From NCBI GenBank assembly GCA_017640785.1, contig JAEPPZ010000007.1, forward strand, positions 175,464 to 239,463: a stretch of 64,000 nucleotides of DNA. The letters run 5' to 3'. The notes below the pieces were generated by a model that saw nothing but the letters and a program-made list of their open reading frames with translations, was not told the DNA's origin and searched no databases. Both the position numbers and the translations under genes were made by a program. This document shows, one piece after another, positions 8,893 to 16,561 of the stretch. Numbering within the stretch: the stretch's first letter is position 1; every line of letters begins with the position of its first letter. The stretch is from Balneola sp. (lineage in GTDB: Bacteria; Bacteroidota; Rhodothermia; Balneolales; Balneolaceae).

Positions 8893-9744
8893 TTACATAT
8901 ATAACTCAACGGTAGACAATAACTGTTTTAGATCTTCTACTTTCTCGAGTTGTTCTTTGCGTTCGTAGCTTTGAATAAGATTTCGAATGGTTCTGATGAG
9001 AATATCCATATCAGAAGCCATCTGGAAATATTCGGGTTTCGGCTCGATGTTATTCTTTTTCAAAAAGAAATAGCATTGATCGTAACTTACTACTGTGCCG
9101 TCATCATATGGGTCAACCAAAAACTCTTCTCTTTCCCCGATATAAGTAAGCATAAAATGAATAGGCATATTTACTCCAAAAACGGGTAGATCCAATCGTC
9201 GGGCAATGAACATAACTACCATGCTTAGAGTAATAGGTAATCCTTTTCGTCTATCAATTACAGTATCGAGAAAACAATTGGCAGGATTGTGATAATCTTT
9301 TTGATCTCCGTTAAAATTCAGATCTTCAAATACAAATTTGAATAAGTGAGAAGCTTTTTTCTTCTCGTCCAGTTTATACCGAATACTTGGGGCAACCATT
9401 TCAGCGAAATGATCCAGTTTGTCTTTATAGTGTTTGGTATCAATAGTTGGATTCCCAAACCGTGAAAGCATGAATATGATAGACTCCAGATCTTTTCGGT
9501 TTTTAATACCGTTCTCCAATGCATCCACAAAATCAGTTTGTAAGCCTTCAAAAGTCAGGGTATGGATAAGCTCATTAACTCGTGTCTTTTCCTCTCCTTG
9601 TTTCAGGTCAACCTGATACTGATCAAGCATAGGAACGGCATTTTCACCAAGCTCCACAAATCGACGATTCACAGATTCCTGAACAAATGGATCCGGGTCA
9701 TCCATAAGAGTTAGCAATGATTGTATTTCAGATTTTGAGATCAT
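8893..9744 (-). CDS. SirB1-type transglutaminase-like protein
   Basis: About 283 residues from the ATG at 9744 (MISKSEIQSLL); an in-frame ATG at 9777 would add 11 hydrophobic residues and looks less likely. The core has the SirB1/Transglut_core2 pattern: NPANCFLDTVIDRRKGLPI with a cysteine, MPIHFMLTYIG with a histidine, and FLVDPYDDG with an aspartate, matching a Cys-His-Asp arrangement. An N-terminal helical repeat (residues 5-80) resembles a HEAT-like lead-in. The role of the family is unclear; it is usually cytoplasmic. Confidence 0.75.
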   Translation of the reverse strand: MISKSEIQSLLTLMDDPDPFVQESVNRRFVELGENAVPMLDQYQVDLKQGEEKTRVNELIHTLTFEGLQTDFVDALENGIKNRKDLESIIFMLSRFGNPTIDTKHYKDKLDHFAEMVAPSIRYKLDEKKKASHLFKFVFEDLNFNGDQKDYHNPANCFLDTVIDRRKGLPITLSMVVMFIARRLDLPVFGVNMPIHFMLTYIGEREEFLVDPYDDGTVVSYDQCYFFLKKNNIEPKPEYFQMASDMDILIRTIRNLIQSYERKEQLEKVEDLKQLLSTVELYM

Positions 9745-9894
9745 AGAATCAAAGGTAAGGATTGAAAAATACAACAACCAAGAAAAGCTTCTAAGTCTCT
9801 GATTGAACTTAAATGCATAAAAAATTGCTGTTTATTGAAACTATTGATGTTTTTCGGGCTAACAATAAATTCAAAGATAAACCTACATGGATAT

Positions 9895-11208
9895 ATGAAA
9901 CACTGGATGAACGTAATTTCAAAGTACTATCAAAGGATCGTAAATAGCATTGCGTTCTATCCTACGATCATTGCTGTGGCATTCATGGTTTTTTCTATTT
10001 TTGTGATGAGGATCGAATTCAATGATCTTGTAATAGAGCTTAAAAGCAATATTGAGCGGGTTCTGGTCCATGATTCGAACAATGCCCGATTGATCTTAGG
10101 TACCATTGTAGGAAGTCTTATCTCTTTAATGGTATTCAGTTTTTCGATGGTGATGATCGTGCTTAACAGAGCTACTTCTACTTTATCACCAAGAGTTATA
10201 CCCGGATTGATCTCAGACAAATTTCATCAAGTTGTTCTAGGTTTCTATTTGGGTAGTATCATTTATAGTTTGATCCTGATCGTAAATATCGATGCTCCCG
10301 GCGTTGATTTTTCGGTGCCATCCCTGGGCATCTTTGTAAGTATGATTCTGGCCATAGTTTGTATGGGTTTGTTCGTGTATTTCATTCATTCCATATCTCA
10401 AAAAATTCAGGTGGATTTCATTCTGAATGATATTTACAAGCTTACCAAGAAAGAACTCGAAGGAGTGGATCATGACAATGCTAAAAAAGAATTGCCGGAT
10501 ACTTCTGATTGGATAACATGCCTTGCAAAAGATTCCGGTTATCTGAAGAAAATCGATGGACCGGGACTAACGGAGTTTTGTAAGAAGCATGACTTCAGAC
10601 TTAATGTGAAAGTCTCCATCGGATCATTCGTAGTAAAAGAATATCCTTTTATTGAGATCAGTAAGGAATTGGATGAAGACGTAATCGATCAATTGAGTTC
10701 TTATTTTACACTTTATACAGAAGAGCGAGTTTCGGATCATTATTTATTCGGCTTTAAACAGATCTCTGAAATTGCGGTAAAGGCACTCAGTCCGGGAATC
10801 AATGATCCTGGAACAGCTGTAAAAGCCATCGATCTGTTATCCGATCTGTTGACGAAATTGATGGAGGTTGATGAACAAAATTACATCCCGAATTCAGAAG
10901 ACGAGCCGCTGGTATTTGTCCGACCGGTTCCTTTTAAGGATGTGATGTTTCAGATCATTGTGCCGATCAGAGAATATGGTAAGAAAGATGTTTCTGTATT
11001 AGTACGCTTGCTCGACTGCATCAAACATATGATCTATTCTGATATACACCGCAAACGTTTTACTTCTCTATTGATATCATATGTAGACAACTTTCTTACT
11101 TGTTCAGAGGAATACATTGATAACAAATTGGATAAGGAAAGTATCAATGATCGCTTAAGAGAAATAAACGAATGTTTAGAAAAAGAACAGCAGTTTCAAT
11201 TGCTGTAG
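9895..11208 (+). CDS. DUF2254 membrane protein
   Basis: About 437 residues from ATG 9895 (MKHWMNVISKYY); in-frame starts further upstream add an unlikely leader. Four membrane segments lie in the first 190 residues, with the family-typical LISLMVFSFSMVMIVLNRAT and SPRVIPGLISDKFHQ between them. A cytoplasmic domain follows, with the conserved IAVKALSPGINDPGTAVKAI. DUF2254 is a predicted inner-membrane family without a settled function. The gene is monocistronic by spacing. Confidence 0.83.
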   Translation: MKHWMNVISKYYQRIVNSIAFYPTIIAVAFMVFSIFVMRIEFNDLVIELKSNIERVLVHDSNNARLILGTIVGSLISLMVFSFSMVMIVLNRATSTLSPRVIPGLISDKFHQVVLGFYLGSIIYSLILIVNIDAPGVDFSVPSLGIFVSMILAIVCMGLFVYFIHSISQKIQVDFILNDIYKLTKKELEGVDHDNAKKELPDTSDWITCLAKDSGYLKKIDGPGLTEFCKKHDFRLNVKVSIGSFVVKEYPFIEISKELDEDVIDQLSSYFTLYTEERVSDHYLFGFKQISEIAVKALSPGINDPGTAVKAIDLLSDLLTKLMEVDEQNYIPNSEDEPLVFVRPVPFKDVMFQIIVPIREYGKKDVSVLVRLLDCIKHMIYSDIHRKRFTSLLISYVDNFLTCSEEYIDNKLDKESINDRLREINECLEKEQQFQLL

Positions 11209-11284
11209 ATACAAGAAAGAAATGCTCTCCAATTTGATGATTTTATCATTAGCTTTATCTGAATTATAAAACTCAGTGTATAAA

Positions 11285-12514
11285 ATGAAAATCAACGTTT
11301 CTTCCGAAATCGGACATCTTAACGGAGTTATCGTTCACACTCCCGGTCATGAAGTATCATTGGTAAATCCCGAGCTTAAAGATGAGCTCCTTTTTGATGA
11401 TATTATCTTTGAAGAAGACGCCAGAGAAGAGCATTTGGATATGCTTGATCTTTTTAAAGCCGCTATGCCCAAAGATGGACAGGTTATAGAGATCGTAGAC
11501 CTTTTCAAGGATTCCATCCAAAACGAAGAGGCCAGAGCATTCTTTATTGAGCAGCTGATCAGAGAATTTCCGGAAGAGAATTTATCCGTGATCGAAAAGC
11601 AACTACATAAGTTGGACGCTCAACAATTACTGGAATTCAGCACACAGGGTGTTTTACCGGGTGGAAGCAAGTTTTCCCTTTTGCCTTCTCCGAATCTGCT
11701 ATTTACGCGCGATCTTGCAGCAGTAGTTGATGACACTATTTTGATTTCCAGAGCAGCGACTAAAACCCGTCTTCGGGAATCATTGATGATGGAGACGCTA
11801 GTGGAGTTCAATCCACTTTTTGATTCTGTACGAGACAGCGCTATTCGCATTTCCGGTAACCAGTCTATTGAAGGTGGAGATGTGTTGGTGGAATCAAAGG
11901 ATCTGGTACTGATCGGAATGAGTGAGCGGACTTCATTCACAGGGTTGATGAAGGCGGCAGATGGATTGCTTAATCACGGAGTAAAAACAGTATTGGCAGT
12001 CGATATTCCAAAACAACGTTCTTCCATGCATTTGGATACTATTTTCACTTTTGCCAGCAATTCAGAATGTATAGCTTTTCCTCCGGCCATTATGGAGCAA
12101 CAGGATAATGTAGTAGCACTACGGAAAGTTAACGGCGCAATTCAGGCAGAATCCAGATCGTCATTACAATCTGCGTTGAACGAATTTTCAGCCAATACAT
12201 ACGATTTTATAAAGTGCGGCGGAGAAGACAGAACCAATCAATTCCGCGAACAATGGACAGATGGAGCGAATGTGTTTGCACTTGCCCCGGGAGTTATTGT
12301 TGGATATGAACGAAACACAAATACCTTCAATACACTTGTAGATCATGGCTATTCATACATGAATCAGTTTGAGTTTATCGAAGAGTTTGGAAAAAAAGGA
12401 CTCGATCTGAATCAAGACAACAAAATTGCCGTAAGTTTTCAGGGACATGAATTATGTCGGGGTCGTGGTGGCGCCCGATGTATGACGATGCCTATTTCAA
12501 GAGAAGAAATTTAA
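11285..12514 (+). CDS. arcA: Arginine deiminase
   Basis: 409 residues from ATG 11285. All landmarks of arginine deiminase are present: LFTRDLAAVV near residue 145, the substrate-binding IEGGDVLV, the catalytic histidine in MHLDTIFTF, and the nucleophilic cysteine near the C-terminus in CRGRGGARCMTMPISRE. It converts L-arginine to citrulline and ammonia in the cytoplasm. The usual partners (ornithine carbamoyltransferase, carbamate kinase, the antiporter) are absent, so it may serve arginine catabolism or acid/nitrogen balance alone. The downstream M50 protease starts 11 bases after it. Confidence 0.93.
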   Translation: MKINVSSEIGHLNGVIVHTPGHEVSLVNPELKDELLFDDIIFEEDAREEHLDMLDLFKAAMPKDGQVIEIVDLFKDSIQNEEARAFFIEQLIREFPEENLSVIEKQLHKLDAQQLLEFSTQGVLPGGSKFSLLPSPNLLFTRDLAAVVDDTILISRAATKTRLRESLMMETLVEFNPLFDSVRDSAIRISGNQSIEGGDVLVESKDLVLIGMSERTSFTGLMKAADGLLNHGVKTVLAVDIPKQRSSMHLDTIFTFASNSECIAFPPAIMEQQDNVVALRKVNGAIQAESRSSLQSALNEFSANTYDFIKCGGEDRTNQFREQWTDGANVFALAPGVIVGYERNTNTFNTLVDHGYSYMNQFEFIEEFGKKGLDLNQDNKIAVSFQGHELCRGRGGARCMTMPISREEI

Positions 12515-12525
12515 AGAGGAACTGA

Positions 12526-13752
12526 TTGAGTAACGACGAACATCCATCATCCATAGAAACAGATTTCGAAATTCTGTCAAGAAGCGAAGAATCGAAAAAT
12601 AAACCCGATACAAAAACGATCTTAAAACATCTGGCTTTGTTTGTGCTTACGTTTATTTCGGTTTCAGTTGTAAGCTCGATCTTTGTTGGATTGGGGAATG
12701 GAATTTCAACTATTGGTCCGTTGGTTTTACCTGGAACAGAAGATCTGTTGCGAGGAGTGCTGTTCGCGTCATTGCTTTTGAGTTTTCTTACTTTTCACGA
12801 GTTCGGACATTATTTTGCGGCGGTTTATCATAACATAAAAGTGAGCCTACCATATTATATTCCACTTCCTGTTGGAATTGGAACACTTGGTGCTGTTATT
12901 CGGATCAAAGAAAAGATCCATCAAACCAAAAAGTTGTTTGATGTAGGAGTAGCCGGACCAATCGCCGGTTTCGTTGTTTCTTTAATTGTGTTGATCGTCG
13001 GTTTTGCCACCCTTCCGGAACCAAGCCATGTGCAGAGTTTTGGCGGACACGAAGAACTGAAAGCTTATGTAGCCCAAACAGGAGAGTATCCTACAGAGAT
13101 CTTGTCAGAGGATGAAGGAACGGTGCTTATTTTCGGAAATACAATTCTCTATGGTTTTCTGGCTTCGCTGTTTGATAACGTTCCGCCACTATGGGAAATG
13201 TATCACTATCCGTGGTTGCTGGCAGGATGGTTTGGATTGTTTTTTACGGCGCTGAATTTAATGCCGGTTGGTCAGCTGGATGGAGGGCACATTCTCTATT
13301 CTTTGATCGGTTATAAAAACCACAAAATAGCCGCTCGAATATTCTATTCATTTATCACAATTTTAGCCGGAATTGAGTTGGTTCCTTTTTTCCATGATTT
13401 GCTGGGAAAATATGACACTTCATTCGGAGCACTTTCCTGGTTGATCTGGGGAATCATGTTGTTCAGTGTTATGCATATCGCTTTTCAAAAAGAAGCGAAA
13501 TGGGTAAGCACAATGTTTACCACTTCTTTAATCTGTTCTGCGCTTTATTTGTATGTGATACAAGGCCCTCAGGAAGGTTCGCCTTCTTTAATATGGGGTG
13601 TATGGACACTATTCATCACTTTTGTGGTGAAAGTAGAGCATCCGCCGGTTACATTTTACACACCACTTTCTAAAGGAAGAAAAGTGATAGGCTGGCTAAG
13701 TATGCTTATATTTATACTCTGTATTAGTTTGAATCCAATATTTACACAATAG
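12526..13752 (+). CDS. Site-2 protease family (M50) membrane metallopeptidase
   Basis: 408 residues from a TTG start at 12526, preceded by AGAGGA at the right distance. The zinc motif FHEFGHYFAA and the second motif LDGGHILYSL (aspartate ligand) identify an M50 intramembrane protease with multiple membrane helices. There is no PDZ domain, unlike RseP. Members cleave membrane-bound signalling proteins; the substrate here is unknown. It is probably co-transcribed with arginine deiminase and the following lipoprotein gene. Confidence 0.86.
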   Translation: MSNDEHPSSIETDFEILSRSEESKNKPDTKTILKHLALFVLTFISVSVVSSIFVGLGNGISTIGPLVLPGTEDLLRGVLFASLLLSFLTFHEFGHYFAAVYHNIKVSLPYYIPLPVGIGTLGAVIRIKEKIHQTKKLFDVGVAGPIAGFVVSLIVLIVGFATLPEPSHVQSFGGHEELKAYVAQTGEYPTEILSEDEGTVLIFGNTILYGFLASLFDNVPPLWEMYHYPWLLAGWFGLFFTALNLMPVGQLDGGHILYSLIGYKNHKIAARIFYSFITILAGIELVPFFHDLLGKYDTSFGALSWLIWGIMLFSVMHIAFQKEAKWVSTMFTTSLICSALYLYVIQGPQEGSPSLIWGVWTLFITFVVKVEHPPVTFYTPLSKGRKVIGWLSMLIFILCISLNPIFTQ

Positions 13753-13757
13753 AACCC

Positions 13758-14183
13758 ATGAAAAAATTATTCATCCTGTTTTTGATAGCCGGATTTGCCG
13801 CATGTGCGGAAACCAAAAAAGAAGATATGTCAACCAAATCAATGGCTGAAAAAGTAGAATTCTTCTTAGAGAATGATCAGTACACTGATGCGCTTACTTT
13901 ACTGGAAACTCAAGATGAGACTGAAGAAGTAATGACATTGAGAGAAAAAACGCATCTCAACTACGGACTTTTTCTGGAATATCGCGATTCCAACGTAACC
14001 AACATGCGTGATAAAATGAATGGAGCTTTGGCTCAGTATGTTGAAGTACTGAAGATCAATCCGGATAACGAAAAAGCGATCAGCGAGATAGAGCAGATTC
14101 TGGGAATTTACGCCACTTTTGATAACCGCAGCCCGGACGAAGAAGTAGCTGAAGATCTCCGCGAACTAGGATTTGAAGTTTAG
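13758..14183 (+). CDS. Small lipoprotein with TPR-like helices
   Basis: 141 residues. The signal peptide ends in a lipobox (IAGFAAC, lipidated cysteine about C16). The remainder is helical, with one recognisable TPR-like unit (AQYVEVLKINPDNEKAISEI) and an acidic tail. I do not recognise a named family. It follows the M50 protease gene by 5 bases, so the two are likely one transcript; a periplasmic scaffold role is only a guess. Confidence 0.72.
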   Translation: MKKLFILFLIAGFAACAETKKEDMSTKSMAEKVEFFLENDQYTDALTLLETQDETEEVMTLREKTHLNYGLFLEYRDSNVTNMRDKMNGALAQYVEVLKINPDNEKAISEIEQILGIYATFDNRSPDEEVAEDLRELGFEV

Positions 14184-14193
14184 TTATAAACGT

Positions 14194-14277
14194 CATGCTG
14201 AACTTGATTCAGCATCTGTCGCCAGCAAGAGACCCTGAAACAATACTGAATCAAGTTCAGCACATGGTTCAGGGTGA
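14194..14277. repeat. Nested inverted repeat between the lipoprotein gene and smpB
   Basis: GCTGAACTTGATTCAG (14197-14212) is perfectly complementary to CTGAATCAAGTTCAGC (14246-14261), 16 bp. CCCTGAA and TTCAGGG form an interlocking pair and GTCA/TGAC close the ends. It can fold either as two local hairpins or as one long stem. Same family as the blocks at 1021 and 60501. Confidence 0.7.
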
Positions 14278-14289
14278 CCTAAAAAAATT

Positions 14290-14760
14290 ATGAGCAACAA
14301 CAACACCCCTACAATACAAAATCGAAAGGCTCGGCACGATTATCAGGTTGAAGAAACCTTCGAGGCCGGCATTGTTCTGAAAGGAACAGAGGTGAAGTCT
14401 ATTCGTCAGGGGAAAGCTTCGTTTACTGATTCCTTTGCTTTTCTGAAAAACGGAGAAGTATTTTTAAGAGAGTTGTACATTAAGCCTTATGAGCATGGTT
14501 CGTATTACAATCACGATCCGAGAAGAGAACGAAAGCTTTTGCTCAACAAAAAAGAAATTCGTCAGCTCGATAAATTGGTGCAGCAAAAAGGGTTTACGCT
14601 CGTTCCGTTGAAGCTGTACTTCAAGAGAGGAAATGCCAAAATTCTGATCGGAGTAGCCAAAGGTAAAAAGAGCTTTGACAAAAGAGACAGCATCAAAGAA
14701 AAAGACTTAAAGCGACAACTAGACCGCAACGTGAAAGGGACGTATAAGGTTAATTTGTAA
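14290..14760 (+). CDS. smpB: SsrA-binding protein SmpB
   Basis: 156 residues, the normal size. Family signatures: KARHDYQVEETFEAGIVLKG, TEVKSIRQGKASFTDSFA, YEHGSYYNHDPRRERKLLL and the basic C-terminal tail KRDSIKEKDLKRQLDR. SmpB binds tmRNA and the stalled ribosome and directs trans-translation rescue. The tmRNA gene itself was not found in the window. It sits convergent to the rnpB gene, with 224 bases of repeats between. Confidence 0.95.
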   Translation: MSNNNTPTIQNRKARHDYQVEETFEAGIVLKGTEVKSIRQGKASFTDSFAFLKNGEVFLRELYIKPYEHGSYYNHDPRRERKLLLNKKEIRQLDKLVQQKGFTLVPLKLYFKRGNAKILIGVAKGKKSFDKRDSIKEKDLKRQLDRNVKGTYKVNL

Positions 14761-14763
14761 CAA

Positions 14764-14791
14764 CGTCATCCTGAACTTGTTTCAGGATCTT
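14764..14791. repeat. TCATCCTGAAC-type hairpin repeat
   Basis: GTCATCCTGAAC-TTGT-TTCAGGATC, directly after the smpB stop. The first part is nearly identical to the hairpin at 1021. It may act as a weak terminator for smpB. The following stretch to 14950 holds only a further imperfect palindrome (CCAAGCGTGACGCTTG) and no credible gene. Confidence 0.6.
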
Positions 14792-14952
14792 ATGCAAAGG
14801 CTTTGACGTAGGACACTTGTTCAATCTTTATTTATAAGCTTCTTCAACTAACGCAAACGTCTCGCTTGTGTGTTTCTTGGAAAATATTCGTCCAAGCGTG
14901 ACGCTTGAATTAGGAGGGGAATTTATTTTGCTTGATTCAATCTCCAAAAAAC

Positions 14953-14980
14953 AAAACCCCGCCCTTTCGGACGAGGTTTT
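14953..14980 (-). terminator. Rho-independent terminator of rnpB
   Basis: On the minus strand AAAACCTCGTCC-GAAA-GGGCGGGGTTTT forms a 12-bp stem with a GAAA loop (two G-U pairs), followed by GTTTTTT. It lies about 10 bases after the P1 3' strand of RNase P RNA. Confidence 0.85.
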
Positions 14981-15186
14981 CATATTCAACAGGAAAGTCT
15001 GTAAGCCGGATTTTGTTCATCCACAAATAGCGGATTCGGTAATCATTTATCTGGTGCACTCCACCCGATGGCGTCACGACAAGTGGCGTATACCATCTTA
15101 CATGAGCTTGCACCCCGCGAGGTTTACCTTGCCTCTTCGGTCACCCTCAGAGCGGTGAGCTCTTACCTCACCTTTTCACCATCACC

Positions 15187-15326
15187 CCCAAACGCGGAGC
15201 GTTGGAAATTCCAATGTTTAAAGCTCAAATTTCAAACAAGCACCAATGTTTTAATATTTAAACATTGTGATTTGTTTGTGTTTTGGAGATTGTTATTTGA
15301 AATTTCACCAGCGCTCCGCGCTGGAG
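15187..15326 (-). other. AT-rich extension of RNase P RNA helix P12
   Basis: Between the conserved AACTGCC and GGGGGTGATGGTGAAA segments, where E. coli has a short P12 hairpin. The base is GC-rich: CCAGCGCGGAGCG pairs with CGCTCCGCGTTTGG, continuing to TGG/CCA. Inside it are AT-rich complementary tracts (AAATTTCAAATAACAA with TTGTTTGAAATTT) and a hairpin CAATGTTT...AAACATTG. It looks like a palindromic filler element that lengthens the arm without breaking the core. Confidence 0.65.
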
Positions 15327-15438
15327 GCAGTTTGTTTTCTGTTGCACTGTCTGTCTCAGTATCATTCCTGATAAAGAGCCTCTGCTACGCCCGAAGGATC
15401 GCAGAGCGCGGTACTTGTCGGTGTCCGGACTTTCCTCC

Positions 15439-15742
15439 CCCCGCACATAACATTTAACGATCAATGCTTTTTTCTAACCTTTCTTTCAACCTTCTAATAC
15501 CTTGTCCGTGATGTTTCAGCTTTCTTTCTCTGGCTAAAGCATCACTTTTATTTTTGAAGCCCTCAAAATATACCAACTCATAAGGCATTCCACTTTTGGT
15601 GGATTTGACCTCTCCATTATTATGTTGGGCTAATCTTTTCTTAAGATTACTTGTGTACCCAACATAAAACTTATTATTGGTTTTACTTTGAAGGAGGTAA
15701 ACATAGAAATACATAAAAGAGCATTAAATGTTATGTGCGGGG
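15439..15742. repeat. Inverted repeat flanking the GIY-YIG gene (RNase P RNA P3 helix)
   Basis: CCCCGCACATAACATTTAA (15439-15457) is the exact reverse complement of TTAAATGTTATGTGCGGGG (15724-15742). The arms enclose 266 bases that consist almost entirely of the GIY-YIG ORF. Read as RNA on the minus strand, they form the P3 stem. The stop codon TAA (15456-15454) is part of the last base pairs of the stem. Confidence 0.92.
15454..15714 (-). CDS. GIY-YIG nuclease-like protein encoded inside the rnpB P3 loop
   Basis: 86 residues, essentially a bare GIY-YIG catalytic domain. YVYLL (residues 4-8) and FYVGYT (16-21) are the two signature strands; R27 in LKKRLAQHN and E63 in ALARERKLKHHG are the expected catalytic residues, and the C-terminus is basic. 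The family includes the UvrC N-terminal domain, homing endonucleases such as I-TevI, and many stand-alone bacterial proteins. The ATG lies 6 bases after the 5' arm of P3; no Shine-Dalgarno is visible; the stop lies in the 3' arm. All catalytic residues remain, so it is probably a maintained gene. Whether it acts as a mobility endonuclease, or is translated at all, is inference. Confidence 0.85.
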   Translation of the reverse strand: MYFYVYLLQSKTNNKFYVGYTSNLKKRLAQHNNGEVKSTKSGMPYELVYFEGFKNKSDALARERKLKHHGQGIRRLKERLEKSIDR

Positions 15743-15849
15743 AGCGATTACCCGACTTTCCTAAATCAAAATACGGTTTTGACCAAGATTATAAAAGAAC
15801 GAACAAAGGGATTAGTTAATAAGTAGATAAGTAAGAATCATAAGCATAT

Positions 15850-15909
15850 AATTCTCCATTTGAAGGGAGATGAACATCCAAACAGTTCTTTAGATGTTCC
15901 GAGGGATGC
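15850..15909. repeat. Interspersed double-hairpin repeat, copy 2
   Basis: CTCCATTTGAAGGGAG, then GAACATC...GATGTTC with internal CAAACAGTT, then CCGAGGGATG. Same architecture as copy 1 at 880-940, but the second stem has a different, still complementary sequence. Confidence 0.6.
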
Positions 15910-15931
15910 CAGAATCTTTGCTAATATTTAA

Positions 15932-16561
15932 TCACTTTATCTTACTCCCATCCCCAATAAACACCGCTAATTTTCCGGAAGAAAACTCAAGTGTAACCGG
16001 AGAAGCCGTAACGGTATTAGAAGTAGCATCCTGAACGCCGGGCTCCAAGCGTACATTATTCAGAGGATACAGAACTCCGGAAGAGATGAAATTTTCTACA
16101 AATCCGGAAACAGGGAAAAAAGAAATAGTAGTATCTATTGGAATATCTTTTTCAAAAGGAGAATCAGCTAAAAAAGTTTTGCCGTAATCGTCTTCAAAAA
16201 CCAAAGACTCAAACCGGTCATGAAATTCCACTAACGAAGAAAGGTTTTTTTGTTGATGATCGATGCGTTTTCCCAAAGCTCCTAGAACAGAACAAGTTTT
16301 CGCGCCTTTTTTAAGTGCATAATTCAACGCTTTATCCAGATCGGTGCTGTTTTGGTCGTCGAGTTTTAATACTTCAATATTTTCATGATTGGTGTATTTG
16401 AAACTGTCCAGATCTCCGAGAACGATATCAGGAGTAAAACCATATCCGAGAAACACGTGCCCACCACTGTCTGCGCCAATTTGGAGATCGGCTTTTTTGA
16501 TATGGGTTTCTAATAAAGCTTTGGTTGGAGGCGTGCCTCCGCAAATAATAAGTGCGTGCAT
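15932..16561 (-). CDS. Thiamine pyrophosphokinase
   Basis: 209 residues from the ATG at 16561 (MHALIICGG); a longer in-frame start at 16642 adds a poorly conserved leader. Family pattern: GADSGGHVFLGYGFTPDIVLGDLDS (substrate and Mg site), DDQNSTDLDKAL (nucleotide-binding aspartates) and GALGKRIDHQQKNLSSL. It transfers pyrophosphate from ATP to thiamine to make thiamine pyrophosphate, in the cytoplasm. Divergent from nrnA with about 90 bases between. No TPP riboswitch was recognised upstream. Confidence 0.86.
   Translation of the reverse strand: MHALIICGGTPPTKALLETHIKKADLQIGADSGGHVFLGYGFTPDIVLGDLDSFKYTNHENIEVLKLDDQNSTDLDKALNYALKKGAKTCSVLGALGKRIDHQQKNLSSLVEFHDRFESLVFEDDYGKTFLADSPFEKDIPIDTTISFFPVSGFVENFISSGVLYPLNNVRLEPGVQDATSNTVTASPVTLEFSSGKLAVFIGDGSKIK

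Larger units (their letters stand above)
14985..15766 (-). ncRNA. rnpB: RNase P RNA (type A-like) with a GIY-YIG ORF in the P3 loop and an extended P12
   Basis: The catalytic RNA of RNase P, which trims the 5' leader of tRNA precursors. On the minus strand the core is unmistakable: GGGAGGAAAGTCCGG (P4 5' side), CAGTGCAACAGA, GGTGAGGTAAGAGCTCACCGC, AGGTAAACCTCGCGGGGTGC and AAAATCCGGCTTACAG. The 5' end lies beyond an inserted ORF: P1 pairs AGGAAAGTC (15762-15754) with GACTTTCCT (14999-14991); P2 pairs GGTAATC (15752-15746) with GATTACC (15044-15038); P3 pairs 15742-15724 with 15457-15439, 19 perfect base pairs. The ORF fills the P3 loop, on the same strand. The P12 position holds about 140 bases of extra sequence, and a small extra hairpin (15035-15019) lies between P2 and P4. 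Predicted RNA about 780 nt; ends are set from P1 and are approximate. Confidence 0.9.

Noticed and set aside
14868..15464. Several open frames on both strands (14868-15158, 15068-15457, 15258-15464)
   Set aside because: They lie within RNase P RNA, its terminator and its P12 extension; the conserved nucleotide motifs explain the sequence and the translations have no family resemblance.
15439..15742. The rnpB interruption as a group I or group II intron
   Set aside because: No intron core or splice-site signals are visible. The interruption is flanked by a perfect helix that is itself the P3 stem, so no removal is needed to form the RNA.
15429..15761. ACTTTCCT on both sides of the GIY-YIG gene as a target-site duplication
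   Set aside because: One copy is the P4 segment (AGGAAAGT on the RNA strand) and the other the P1 5' strand; both are needed for RNase P structure, so the likeness is better explained by RNA function.
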